Assembly (NCBI RefSeq): GCF_004295125.1 | Contig: NZ_CP036170.1 | Span: 1,545,501-1,609,500 of the forward strand | Origin: [Clostridium] scindens ATCC 35704 | GTDB taxonomy: Bacteria > Bacillota > Clostridia > Lachnospirales > Lachnospiraceae | DNA length: 64,000 nt | Direction: 5' to 3' | Shown: piece after piece, positions 1-7,352 of the stretch | How positions within the stretch are numbered: the stretch's first letter is position 1 | Layout of the letters: the number at the start of each line of letters is the position of its first letter | Program-made: the position numbers and the translations under genes | The notes under the pieces: generated by a model | Databases searched by the model: none | Seen by the model: only the letters and a program-made list of their open reading frames with translations | What the model was told of the DNA's origin: nothing

Positions 1-633
1 CGGAAGCCTTATAATCCGGAATTACCGGAAGAAGAGTATGAGATTTACACGGACTCTTCGGCAATTCCGGATATGGAGCGCAGGTGGGTACGGCTCGCCT
101 ATAGTTTTACTGCCGTGATTTCTGTTTTCCTGATTTTTATGATAGTAAGAATGATACAGTATCCGGAATGGACCAGAATTCCATTGATACTTTTGGAAAT
201 CGACTTTATTGTTTTTCTCGGATTGGGAATCTATCGCATCCGGAAAAAGGAACGGCATTTTAAGAAGATATTTTCCTTATCCACGATGATGATTATAGCG
301 GTTGTATGCTGGACCGCGGGGAGCGTATTGGGAGCCTTAAAGCCTGATTGCAGCAATACATTGGAAGGAGATACCAATGGGGGGACTTATTATAAGGATT
401 TTACCGTGCATTATCCAGATAATTTTTATCTGGATCTTGAGATGGATAATGACAGCCCAGTGACGTTTCGTATTGACGATGCAAACGGTGAAGCGGTATA
501 TACTAACAGCGATAAGAAAACAAGAGTAGAAAACAAGCGTATCTGGCTGAAAAGAGGAGACTACAGGATCGGCATTGCCAGCGAGAAGGGCGATAAAGCC
601 CGTAAAATAAAGATTTCCTACGAACTTGACTAA
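1..633 (+). CDS. Membrane protein of unknown function, 5' end outside window
   Basis: The frame is open from base 1, so the gene starts upstream and at least 24 residues precede the first ATG at 73. After that ATG three hydrophobic segments lie at about residues 9-28, 36-54 and 71-90, separated by a basic loop (RIRKKERHFKK). A polar C-terminal domain of about 95 residues follows, rich in alternating hydrophobic residues as in a beta-sandwich, ending KISYELD. I do not recognise a family. The C-terminal part probably lies outside the membrane. A terminator follows immediately, so it is the last gene of its unit. Confidence 0.75.
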   Translation, partial: RKPYNPELPEEEYEIYTDSSAIPDMERRWVRLAYSFTAVISVFLIFMIVRMIQYPEWTRIPLILLEIDFIVFLGLGIYRIRKKERHFKKIFSLSTMMIIAVVCWTAGSVLGALKPDCSNTLEGDTNGGTYYKDFTVHYPDNFYLDLEMDNDSPVTFRIDDANGEAVYTNSDKKTRVENKRIWLKRGDYRIGIASEKGDKARKIKISYELD

Positions 634-652
634 AATGATGATAGAGGAGTAT

Positions 653-691
653 GGCGTGCGGCATTAATAAATGATGCTGCGCGCCTTTTTT
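653..691 (+). terminator. Rho-independent terminator
   Basis: GGCGTGCGGCAT pairs with ATGCTGCGCGCC (two G-U pairs) around a short loop and is followed by six T. It ends the upstream membrane protein gene and insulates the redox operon. Confidence 0.8.
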
Positions 692-694
692 ATA

Positions 695-760
695 TTGACA
701 AAAATAACTGTAACAAGTATAATTACATATAAAATAACTGGAACAAAAGTAATTACAGAT
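695..760 (+). promoter_or_regulatory. Promoter overlapped by a 30-bp tandem repeat, likely operator
   Basis: TTGACA (695-700) and TATAAT (718-723) are consensus boxes with a 17-bp spacer. Two imperfect 30-bp direct repeats, 701-730 and 731-760, start with AAAATAACTG and end with AATTACAT or AATTACAG. The first copy covers the spacer and -10 box; the second covers the start region up to the ribosome binding site. A repressor bound here would block transcription. The Rrf2-family regulator encoded at the end of the operon is the obvious candidate, by inference. Confidence 0.75.
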
Positions 761-774
761 AAAAGGAGGCAACT

Positions 775-1362
775 ATGAGAAATAAGAAAGCAAAGTCTAT
801 TACCGTATTAATACTTAGCCTTGCCCTTGTGCTTACGGCATGTGGGTCAAAGCCAGCAGAAGGCAGTACTGAAAACAAGGCGGAAGAGACAACAGAAGAA
901 GATGGCGGCGGCCAGGCGTCAAAAACAGTTTTTGGCACGTTCGAATCCAAGACTCTTGACGGAGAAGATGTATCTCAGGACATATTTTCCAAGGCAGATC
1001 TTACCATGGTGAACATCTGGGGAACCTTCTGCGGACCGTGTATCAAAGAGATGCCGGAACTGGGAGAGTTAAGCCGCCAGTATGCGGACAAGGGCGTTCA
1101 GATCGTGGGGCTTATAAGCGATGTATCCGATCCGGGAGATGAGACGGCAGAAGATATTATTTCAACTGCAAAGGCGGATTATACGCATATGGTAGCCTCT
1201 AATGATCTGCAGAATGGAATTTTAAAAGAAGTATATGCTGTTCCTGCCACATATTTCGTTGATAAAGACGGAAACCAGGTAGGCAAGGCTTATCCGGGCG
1301 CAAGGGATATGGATAGCTGGGCCAAGATCATAGATGAGATGCTTGCCGAGGTACAGCCATGA
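775..1362 (+). CDS. TlpA-like thioredoxin-fold lipoprotein
   Basis: 195 residues. A signal peptide ends in the lipobox LTAC with Cys23, so the mature protein is a lipoprotein on the outer face of the membrane. A Ser/Glu-rich linker is followed by a thioredoxin-fold domain with the active site CGPC (Cys86, Cys89) in the context [10 protein letters not shown], and a cis-Pro region VPATYFVD. This is the TlpA/ResA class of thiol:disulfide reductases. AAAAGGAGG precedes the ATG. It is the first gene of an operon with a CXXC peptide and a membrane iron-sulfur protein, which suggests electrons reach this thiol pair across the membrane. Confidence 0.9.
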   Translation: MRNKKAKSITVLILSLALVLTACGSKPAEGSTENKAEETTEEDGGGQASKTVFGTFESKTLDGEDVSQDIFSKADLTMVNIWGTFCGPCIKEMPELGELSRQYADKGVQIVGLISDVSDPGDETAEDIISTAKADYTHMVASNDLQNGILKEVYAVPATYFVDKDGNQVGKAYPGARDMDSWAKIIDEMLAEVQP

Positions 1363-1505
1363 GCAGGCGCAAGATAATCGGAATCCGCATTGCGCTATTT
1401 GCCGCTGCGGCAGTATTTCTCTTCGTAGGCGCTGCTCGCGGCGAAGCCGGTACCGTGTTTACGAAAGCCGTAAATATTTGTCTGGAGTGTGTAGGAATTG
1501 GCTAA
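1359..1505 (+). CDS. CD1871A-family CXXC small protein
   Basis: 48 residues starting [14 protein letters not shown] and ending [10 protein letters not shown]. The start ATG overlaps the TlpA stop codon (ATGA), which indicates translational coupling. One transmembrane helix (about residues 7-25) is followed by an external tail with the CLEC motif. Length, helix and C-terminal CxxC-x-GIG ending match the small CD1871A family, which is typically found beside TlpA-like and 4Fe-4S membrane proteins. Its biochemical role is unknown; a thiol relay between its neighbours is an inference. Confidence 0.85.
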   Translation: MSRRKIIGIRIALFAAAAVFLFVGAARGEAGTVFTKAVNICLECVGIG

Positions 1506-1506
1506 T

Positions 1507-2382
1507 ATGATAAAAGTAATAAAGAACCGTATGAGGCTGTGGGTACAGATCGTCTTTACAGCCGTAACAAATGGATATCTGCTTGGTTTTCTTAGAGGCC
1601 GGATATATACCGGCCCAACTAAGGCGGCCTGCGTGCCAGGTCTGAACTGCTATTCCTGCCCGGGAGCGCTTGGATCATGCCCCATAGGCTCCCTTCAGGC
1701 AGTTCTGGGAAGCCGGGATTATAAGTTTTCCTTTTATGCAGTAGGATTTCTGCTGTTTTTTGGCTCCTTATTTGGAAGGTTTGTATGCGGATGGCTGTGT
1801 CCCTTTGGGCTGGTGCAGGATTTGCTGTATAAGATACCATTATTTAAAAAGAGGAAGAATCTTCCGGGCCATAAAGTGCTGATTTGGGCAAAATATGTTA
1901 TACTTGTATTATTCGTAATCCTGCTGCCGCTTCTGGTGGTAGATTTCACTGGCCAGGGAGCCCCCTGGTTCTGCAAGTACATCTGTCCCAGCGGTACGCT
2001 TGCTGCAGGAATTCCCCTGGTTCTTCTCAATGAGAATCTGAAACTTGCGGTAGGAAATCTGTTTTTTTGGAAGGCAGCAATCCTGATTGTACTGATTATA
2101 CTGGCTCTATGGGTTTACCGACCCTTCTGCAAGTATCTGTGTCCTCTGGGCGCTATCTACAGTTTCTTTAATCCGGTGGCGCTGTACAGATATCAGATCG
2201 ATGAGAGCGCCTGTACCAAATGTGGAAAATGCAAGAAGGCCTGCAAGATGGATATCAAGGTATGGGAGAAGCCGAACAGCCTGGAATGTATTCGCTGCGG
2301 AGACTGCGTGAGGGCGTGTCCTACGCAGGCGATCAGCAGAAAAAAAGGAGGTTGCCATGAAAAAAATCGTGAAGCGGATTAG
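1507..2382 (+). CDS. Membrane 4Fe-4S protein, NapH/YccM-like
   Basis: About 291 residues with several transmembrane helices (about 13-30, 72-92, 120-145, 185-205). Three membrane-edge cysteine motifs, CGWLCPFG, CKYICPSG and CKYLCPLG, are typical of NapH/CcoG/YccM ferredoxin-type quinol or electron-transfer proteins. Two classic ferredoxin motifs follow near the C-terminus (CTKCGKCKKAC and CIRCGDCVRACP), predicted to hold two [4Fe-4S] clusters. The ATG at 1507 is one base after the upstream stop and has AGGA ten bases before it; an in-frame TTG at 1498 is the alternative start. It probably feeds electrons to the extracytoplasmic thiol proteins encoded upstream. Confidence 0.88.
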   Translation: MIKVIKNRMRLWVQIVFTAVTNGYLLGFLRGRIYTGPTKAACVPGLNCYSCPGALGSCPIGSLQAVLGSRDYKFSFYAVGFLLFFGSLFGRFVCGWLCPFGLVQDLLYKIPLFKKRKNLPGHKVLIWAKYVILVLFVILLPLLVVDFTGQGAPWFCKYICPSGTLAAGIPLVLLNENLKLAVGNLFFWKAAILIVLIILALWVYRPFCKYLCPLGAIYSFFNPVALYRYQIDESACTKCGKCKKACKMDIKVWEKPNSLECIRCGDCVRACPTQAISRKKGGCHEKNREAD

Positions 2383-2551
2383 TTTTGCCCTGGCAGGCGC
2401 AGCATTAGGATTTGCGTACTATTCATTTATCAGCTGCAGCAGCGGGGGATGAGCGATCACATCCAGTCCGGTATGGACGGTGGCTGTAGGAACAATATTG
2501 GGCCTGCTCTTGTCCTATTGTTTTGAAGACAGTAAGGATATGAAGGAATAA
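2357..2551 (+). CDS. DUF6132-like small membrane protein, probable selenoprotein (TGA = Sec32)
   Basis: The frame starts MKKIVKRISFALAGAALGF after AAAGGAGG, meets TGA at 2450-2452 (codon 32), and continues for 32 more codons with clear coding sense (AITSSPVWTVAVGTILGLLLSYCFEDSKDMKE) to TAA at 2549-2551. In DUF6132 proteins the position before the conserved xITSxP motif is cysteine, so TGA sits where Cys is expected. The RNA just downstream folds into a bacterial SECIS-like hairpin. Two helices flank the redox residue. The gene overlaps the end of the 4Fe-4S protein gene by 26 bases. Read conventionally it would be a 31-residue peptide. Sec insertion needs selA/B/C/D, which are not in this window. 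Confidence 0.72.
2459..2487 (+). promoter_or_regulatory. SECIS-like stem-loop after the in-frame TGA
   Basis: ACA/TGT, CCA/TGG and GTCC/GGAC pair in order around the loop GGTAT (2470-2474), with one T/C mismatch and a two-base bulge. The first loop G lies 17 bases after the TGA, within the 16-37 base range described for bacterial SECIS elements, and the loop begins GGU as they usually do. Confidence 0.65.
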
Positions 2552-2586
2552 AAAGGTTACGGACGAATAGAAAAGGAATGAGAGAA

Positions 2587-3006
2587 ATGACGAGTGAATT
2601 TGCAATTGCAGTGCATGCGCTGGTGTATCTGCATCATAAGAATGCCGTGCTCTCAAGCGAAGAGTTGGCGGAAAACATCTGTACCAACTCGGCACGGGTA
2701 AGAAAGGTCATGGCAAAACTTAAGAAAAAGGAATTGATAGGTACAAAAGAAGGCATAAAGGGAGGTTATCATATGTCCCTGGATGCCTCCGAGATCACTC
2801 TTGGGGATATCTGTGAAGCGCTGCAGGTGGATATTGTAAAGGCCGCGTGGCGTTCGGGAAGTATGGACATGGACTGCATGATTGCATCCGGAATGGCGGG
2901 GGTCATGGATGGGATTTATGCAGAACTGGACGAAATATGCAAGAAGCGCCTGAAAGGGATTACGATCCAGGATGTGGAAAAGAAAGTAGCCGGATGCAAG
3001 AAGTAA
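2587..3006 (+). CDS. Rrf2-family transcriptional regulator
   Basis: 139 residues. The N-terminal winged helix starts MTSEFAIAVHALVYL, and the recognition helix region is NSARVRKVMAKLKKK followed by the wing GIKGGYHMS. The start at 2587 has AGGA nine bases upstream; the in-frame ATG at 2578 is too close to it. Cysteines occur at the dimer-helix end (DCMIASG, EICKK) and at the C-terminus (AGCKK), but not in the three-cysteine cluster of IscR/NsrR, so an iron-sulfur sensor cannot be claimed. Its place after the redox genes and the repeat over their promoter suggest that it controls this operon. Confidence 0.85.
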   Translation: MTSEFAIAVHALVYLHHKNAVLSSEELAENICTNSARVRKVMAKLKKKELIGTKEGIKGGYHMSLDASEITLGDICEALQVDIVKAAWRSGSMDMDCMIASGMAGVMDGIYAELDEICKKRLKGITIQDVEKKVAGCKK

Positions 3007-3267
3007 GAAGGCAGCTGGATTATTTTGATATTTCGCAGATCTGCGACTCAGGCCAATGCTTCCGCATGTCGCGGCTGGAAGATGACAGTTACGCTGTAAT
3101 AGCAAAAGACAGGTATCTGAGACTTATACAGAACGATAAAGAGTGCTTGTTTTACTGCAGTGAAGAAGAGTTTGATACCATCTGGAAGGGATATTTTGAC
3201 GCTTAAGGAATGCAACCTGGGCTATCGCAGCAAATATGTGGTGCGAACGGCGAGTATTTTATCATGA
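2994..3267 (+). pseudogene. 8-oxoguanine DNA glycosylase remnant
   Basis: The frame starts at ATG 2994, overlapping the Rrf2 gene, and reads MQEVRRQLDYFDISQICDSG then QCFRM, which matches the N-terminal domain of Ogg-type glycosylases, up to WKGYFDA and a stop at 3206. From 3199 another frame gives TLKECNLGYRSKYVVRTA, which resembles the later helix-hairpin-helix region (GYRAKY). About 100 codons in between, and everything after, are missing. The intact family has about 270-300 residues including a catalytic Lys/Asp region that is absent here, so the gene is dead. Confidence 0.75.
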
Positions 3268-3273
3268 GTTAAT

Positions 3274-3306
3274 GGGCAATCGCTGATCAGCGATTGCCCA
3301 ATGTTT
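3274..3306. terminator. Bidirectional terminator
   Basis: GGGCAATCGCTGA and TCAGCGATTGCCC form a perfect 13-bp palindrome with no loop bases, followed by T-rich sequence on the plus strand. The stop codon of the minus-strand gene at 3287 lies inside it. Confidence 0.7.
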
Positions 3307-3532
3307 TTAAGCAGTCTACAAACTCCAGATCTTCGCTGTTCAATTTGATATTAGAGCAATAATTCCTGCCATCCGGGGCGGTGACGGTTATCTCGATGAC
3401 TGACCCTTCCACAAGCGCTTCCTGTGAGACTGCCTTTAAAAACAGCGGAAACTTCGGATGGCCCGCACGGAAACGGTCCAGGCATCCCTTTAGTTTCTGA
3501 AGCATCGCGATCTGGTTAAAATCCATATTCAT
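3287..3532 (-). CDS. Small protein of unknown function, 81 residues
   Basis: The start MNMDFNQIAMLQKLKGCLDR has AGGAG eleven bases upstream; longer readings have no such site. The protein is compact, with an N-terminal amphipathic helix, a short beta region (VIEITVTAPDGRNYCSNIKL) and a C-terminal helix. It looks like a small cytosolic alpha+beta protein. I do not recognise the family. It is divergent from the hydrolase gene at 3613 and shares an unusual overlapping promoter with it, so the two may be co-controlled. Confidence 0.7.
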   Translation of the reverse strand: MNMDFNQIAMLQKLKGCLDRFRAGHPKFPLFLKAVSQEALVEGSVIEITVTAPDGRNYCSNIKLNSEDLEFVDCLKTLGNR

Positions 3533-3543
3533 TGTTCCATCAA

Positions 3544-3603
3544 CTCCTTTGACTATTTCTCTATGAGGCATTATACTTGAGTTAGTAGAAATAGTCAAAG
3601 GAG
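3544..3603. promoter_or_regulatory. Two divergent promoters sharing one -10 region inside an inverted repeat
   Basis: Plus strand: TTGACT (3549-3554), 17 bp, TATACT (3572-3577). Minus strand: TTGACT (complement of 3593-3598), 17 bp, TATAAT (complement of 3570-3575). The -10 boxes overlap on opposite strands, and the -35 boxes lie in the arms of a 17-bp perfect inverted repeat (3544-3560 and 3587-3603). Only one polymerase can occupy the site at a time. Confidence 0.8.
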
Positions 3604-3612
3604 GTATTATTT

Positions 3613-4419
3613 ATGGACGGAATTATGATTCCTTCTTTTGATGGAACGAAACTGTTCCTGAAGAAAGAAGCAGCGGCAGATGCCAGTGCCATATGCGTGA
3701 TCGTGCATGGACTTTGCGAGCATCAGGGAAGATATGATTATCTGGCAGACCTGTTCCATACGTCGGGAATCGGGACCTACCGTTTCGACCACAGAGGACA
3801 TGGAAGGTCAGAAGGGGAGGAGTCCTATTACGGCAATTACAATGAGATGCTGGATGATGTAAACGTGATCGTAGATAAGGCAATTGAGGAGAATCCGGGA
3901 CTTCCGGTATTCCTTCTGGGACATAGCATGGGAGGCTTTGCCGTATCTTTGTATGGCGCCAAATATCCGGATAAAGCGTTAAAAGGCATTGTAACCAGCG
4001 GAGCATTGACATTTGATAATGCAGGATTGATCACGGGGGTGCCCAAAGGTCTTGATCCGCATCAGAAACTGCCGAATGAACTGGGCGGGGGCGTGTGCTC
4101 AGTTGCGGAAATCGTGGACTGGTATGGCAAGGATCCATACAATAAGAAGACCTTTACTACCGGATTGTGTTATGCGATCTGCGATGGACTGGAGTGGTTC
4201 CGGGAGGCAGGCAAGGAATTTGCCTATCCTGTACTGATGATGCACGGGGAGGCAGATGGCCTGGTGGCGGTTCAGGACACCTACGATTTCTTTCAGATGG
4301 CAGCATCCAAAGACCGCCAGATGAAGATATATGGGGGCCTGTTCCATGAGATCTTTAATGAGTATTGCAGGGACGAAGTTATCAGGGATGCTATCAGTTG
4401 GATTAGAAACCGTATATAA
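3613..4419 (+). CDS. Alpha/beta hydrolase, monoacylglycerol lipase-like
   Basis: 268 residues, the size of bacterial monoacylglycerol lipase / lysophospholipase proteins (Hydrolase_4). The nucleophile elbow is GHSMGG with Ser105. An early HGLCEHQGRY segment forms the oxyanion region, FDHRGHGRSEG is typical of this group, and HGEADGLV plus GGLFHEIFNE carry the likely acid and His of the triad. There is no signal peptide, so it is cytosolic. GGAGG precedes the ATG. It is transcribed from the shared divergent promoter at 3544-3603. The substrate is probably an ester lipid but cannot be read from sequence. Confidence 0.88.
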   Translation: MDGIMIPSFDGTKLFLKKEAAADASAICVIVHGLCEHQGRYDYLADLFHTSGIGTYRFDHRGHGRSEGEESYYGNYNEMLDDVNVIVDKAIEENPGLPVFLLGHSMGGFAVSLYGAKYPDKALKGIVTSGALTFDNAGLITGVPKGLDPHQKLPNELGGGVCSVAEIVDWYGKDPYNKKTFTTGLCYAICDGLEWFREAGKEFAYPVLMMHGEADGLVAVQDTYDFFQMAASKDRQMKIYGGLFHEIFNEYCRDEVIRDAISWIRNRI

Positions 4420-4537
4420 AGCATAATGATTGTATAAGCGAGGGATTCCCGGGGAGCGTCACATCTTTCCGGGATTTTCATTAGACGGTCGGCGGAAGAT
4501 GCTGATTACCAGAAAAGATTAATCGAGGAATATAACA

Positions 4538-6406
4538 TTGAGTAAAAAAACTGCGGAAAAACTTCTGAAACAATATTTTGGCTATGATGGATTCCGGGAA
4601 GGGCAGGAACAGTTGATCGAGGCTGTCCTTTCCGGCAGGGATGTTCTGGGTATTATGCCTACCGGTGCCGGAAAATCTATGTGCTTCCAGATACCGGCTC
4701 TGATGATGGAAGGAATTACCTTGGTGATTTCTCCATTGATCTCTTTGATGAAGGATCAGGTAGGAGCCCTGAATCAGGCGGGCATTCATGCGGCATTTTT
4801 AAACAGTTCTCTTAGCGTGGGGCAGTATGCAAAGGCCTTGGCGTATGCCCGGGAGGGGCGGTACAAGATTATCTATGTGGCGCCGGAGAGACTGGAGACG
4901 CAAGGGTTTCTGGATTTTGTGATGTCGGAAGGCATTAAGATTTCTTTCCTTGCGGTAGATGAGGCTCACTGCGTCTCCCAATGGGGACAGGATTTCAGGC
5001 CTAGTTACTTAAAGATTCTGGATTTTCTGAAGAAACTGCCTTACCGTCCGGTGATAGGAGCCTATACGGCAACGGCTACCACGGGCGTGCGGGATGATAT
5101 TATGGACATTTTGCAGTTGCAGGACCCTTCTGTGATTACGACGGGATTTGACAGAGAGAATCTCTACTTTGCTGTCAGGAAGCCGGTAGATAAGTATAAG
5201 GAACTGGTGAGCTATATTCGCAGGAAAGAAAAAGAGATGCCTGGAAGCAGCGGAATCGTCTATTGTCTGACCAGGAAGAATGTGGAGGATGTCTGCTACA
5301 ATCTGAGAAAAGAAGGATTTTCAGTTACGAGATATCATGCGGGCCTAAGCGATATGGAACGCAAGGAAAATCAGGATGATTTTATTTACGATCGCCGACA
5401 GATCATGGTAGCGACCAATGCGTTCGGAATGGGGATTGACAAGTCGGATGTCCGATTCGTCATCCACTATAACATGCCGAAGAATATGGAGAGTTATTAT
5501 CAGGAAGCCGGGCGTGCGGGGAGAGATGGAGAGCCGTCGGACTGCATTCTGTATTATGAGCCTATGGATGTGCGTACGAACCGATTCTTTATCGAAAATA
5601 ATGAGGACAATGAAGCGCTGGATGAGATAACGCGCAGGCTCGTAAAAGAACGGGATGAAGAACGGCTTCGCCAGATGACCTTCTATTGCTTTACGACTGG
5701 CTGCCTGCGCAATTACATACTGGATTATTTTGGAGAGGCAAGTCCTGGATATTGTGGAAACTGCTTGAATTGCATAACCCAGTTTGAGGACGTGGATATC
5801 GCCAGAGAGGCCGCGTCCATTCTCAGATGCATAAAGGCGAATCATATGAACTATGGAGTTACGGTTATCATAGATATCGTGCGGGGAGCAGGCAATCAGA
5901 AGATACTTTCAAGAGGCCTTGACAGGAATCCGGAGTATGGGAGCCTGAAGGAGGTTACGGTGCCGAGACTTCGCCAAATAATCCAGGAGTTATTGTTCCG
6001 GGGGTATCTGGAATTATCAAATGACAATTATCCGGTGCTGAAAGCAGCAGATGCAGCAGAGCAGTTGCAGCAGGAAAAAGTGCCTCTGCTTATGAAACTG
6101 GCGAAAGAAAGAGAGCCGGAAAGATCCGCCGGAAGAGGGAAAGTAAGACGCAAGAAGGCCGGGGCGGCTGCATCCCTGGAGGAAAAGGATTTGGAACTTT
6201 TCGAGGCGCTGCGCGCATTGCGAAAGGAGATTGCGGCGGAGGAGAAAGTGCCGCCATACATGGTATTTTCCGATAAAACACTGGCGCTCATGAGTGCCGC
6301 CAAGCCAGAGAATTCGAGCGAGATTCTTACGATCAGCGGTGTAGGCGATTATAAGATGGAGAAGTATGGGGCGAGATTTTTAGAAGTAATAGCCCGGAGG
6401 ATATAA
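4538..6406 (+). CDS. recQ: ATP-dependent DNA helicase RecQ
   Basis: 622 residues with a TTG start and AGGA eight to twelve bases upstream. Walker A TGAGKS is at 42-47 and the DEAH box at 141-144 (DEAHCVSQW). Helicase motif VI is QEAGRAGRDG. The RQC zinc cluster is visible as CFTTGC followed by CGNCLNC. A C-terminal HRDC domain closes the protein (LRALRKEIAAEEKVPPYMVF). It unwinds DNA 3'-5' for recombination repair. It is four bases ahead of the HD-domain gene, suggesting an operon. Confidence 0.95.
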   Translation: MSKKTAEKLLKQYFGYDGFREGQEQLIEAVLSGRDVLGIMPTGAGKSMCFQIPALMMEGITLVISPLISLMKDQVGALNQAGIHAAFLNSSLSVGQYAKALAYAREGRYKIIYVAPERLETQGFLDFVMSEGIKISFLAVDEAHCVSQWGQDFRPSYLKILDFLKKLPYRPVIGAYTATATTGVRDDIMDILQLQDPSVITTGFDRENLYFAVRKPVDKYKELVSYIRRKEKEMPGSSGIVYCLTRKNVEDVCYNLRKEGFSVTRYHAGLSDMERKENQDDFIYDRRQIMVATNAFGMGIDKSDVRFVIHYNMPKNMESYYQEAGRAGRDGEPSDCILYYEPMDVRTNRFFIENNEDNEALDEITRRLVKERDEERLRQMTFYCFTTGCLRNYILDYFGEASPGYCGNCLNCITQFEDVDIAREAASILRCIKANHMNYGVTVIIDIVRGAGNQKILSRGLDRNPEYGSLKEVTVPRLRQIIQELLFRGYLELSNDNYPVLKAADAAEQLQQEKVPLLMKLAKEREPERSAGRGKVRRKKAGAAASLEEKDLELFEALRALRKEIAAEEKVPPYMVFSDKTLALMSAAKPENSSEILTISGVGDYKMEKYGARFLEVIARRI

Positions 6407-6409
6407 GTT

Positions 6410-7198
6410 ATGGATTTACAATATGCAAGGGAAACGTTTGAACGCTATCTGGAACAATATGATCAAAGTGACGATAAAATAAGGCTTAAGATCGTCCATA
6501 CTTATGGCGTGGTAGATGCCAGCCGCCAGATCACGGAGCGGATGGGACTTAGCCCGGAGGATATAGACTTAGCCCAGTTGATCGGCCTGCTTCATGATAT
6601 TGGAAGATTTGAGCAGTTAAGGATATTCGACAGTTTTGAGCCGGATACCATGAATCATGCAAGGTTTGGCGTTCGAATCCTGTTTGAAGAGGGGCTGATC
6701 CGGAGATTTGTAAGAGAAGATAAATGGGATGACATTATTCGAACTGCTATTATAAAGCACAGTGATTTTAAACTGGGAGGAATCGAAGACAGCCACAAAC
6801 TGTTACACGCCAGAATCATTCGGGACGCGGACAAGTTGGATAACTGCCGAGTAAAATTGGAGGATGCTATAGAGACCATGCTGCAAGTAACGGCCAAAGA
6901 GGTAGGAAAGAGCGCGATCAGTCCCGAGGTTATGGAGCAGTTCCGGAGGAAGGAGTCCATACGCTCACTGACGAGAAAGACGAAGATGGATTATTGGGTA
7001 TCCTACCTGGCATATTTTTTTGATATAAACTATCAGGTTACTTTTGATATAATTGAGGAAAACAATTATATAGAGAGATTAATTGCGAGGATTCCTTATT
7101 CGAATCCGGAGACTGCAGAACAGATGTTGGAGATAAAAGAAGGATTAAAGCAATATGTAAGCGCTGCCAGATGCAGCAAACATTCCAATTATTTATGA
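6410..7198 (+). CDS. HD-domain phosphohydrolase
   Basis: 262 residues. The HD metal site reads LLHDIGRFEQ, with further metal ligands likely in VHTYGV, IKHSDF and RDADKLDN. This is the pattern of stand-alone HD hydrolases acting on nucleotides or phosphate esters. It is cytosolic, with no other domain. The start follows recQ by three bases and an overlapping GGAGG in the recQ end serves as its ribosome site. The substrate is unknown. Confidence 0.85.
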   Translation: MDLQYARETFERYLEQYDQSDDKIRLKIVHTYGVVDASRQITERMGLSPEDIDLAQLIGLLHDIGRFEQLRIFDSFEPDTMNHARFGVRILFEEGLIRRFVREDKWDDIIRTAIIKHSDFKLGGIEDSHKLLHARIIRDADKLDNCRVKLEDAIETMLQVTAKEVGKSAISPEVMEQFRRKESIRSLTRKTKMDYWVSYLAYFFDINYQVTFDIIEENNYIERLIARIPYSNPETAEQMLEIKEGLKQYVSAARCSKHSNYL

Positions 7199-7206
7199 AA
7201 ATATAG

Positions 7207-7306
7207 GAGGAGAGCAGGCACAGATCCTGGTGGTGGAAAGTACGCCTGGTAAAGGCTCACGAAAGTCTAAGACATTTTTAAGAAAGTGTTTATAGAATTC
7301 CAAGAT
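7207..7306 (+). pseudogene. Possible histidine kinase C-terminal scrap
   Basis: A stop-free frame reads VVESTPGKGSRKSKTFLRKC then a stop. The VESTPGKGS string is the usual end of a sensor kinase ATPase domain. No other part of such a gene is nearby, so this is a very short remnant at best. Confidence 0.35.
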
Positions 7307-7352
7307 TTCCCGGCGTATAATAACTACCATACACATGAGGAGGTTTTTTTGT

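Noticed and set aside
2450-2452. TGA in the DUF6132-like gene as an ordinary stop or sequencing error
   Set aside because: Coding sense continues in the same frame with family motifs, the codon sits exactly at the conserved Cys, and a SECIS-like hairpin follows; a random error would not bring the hairpin.
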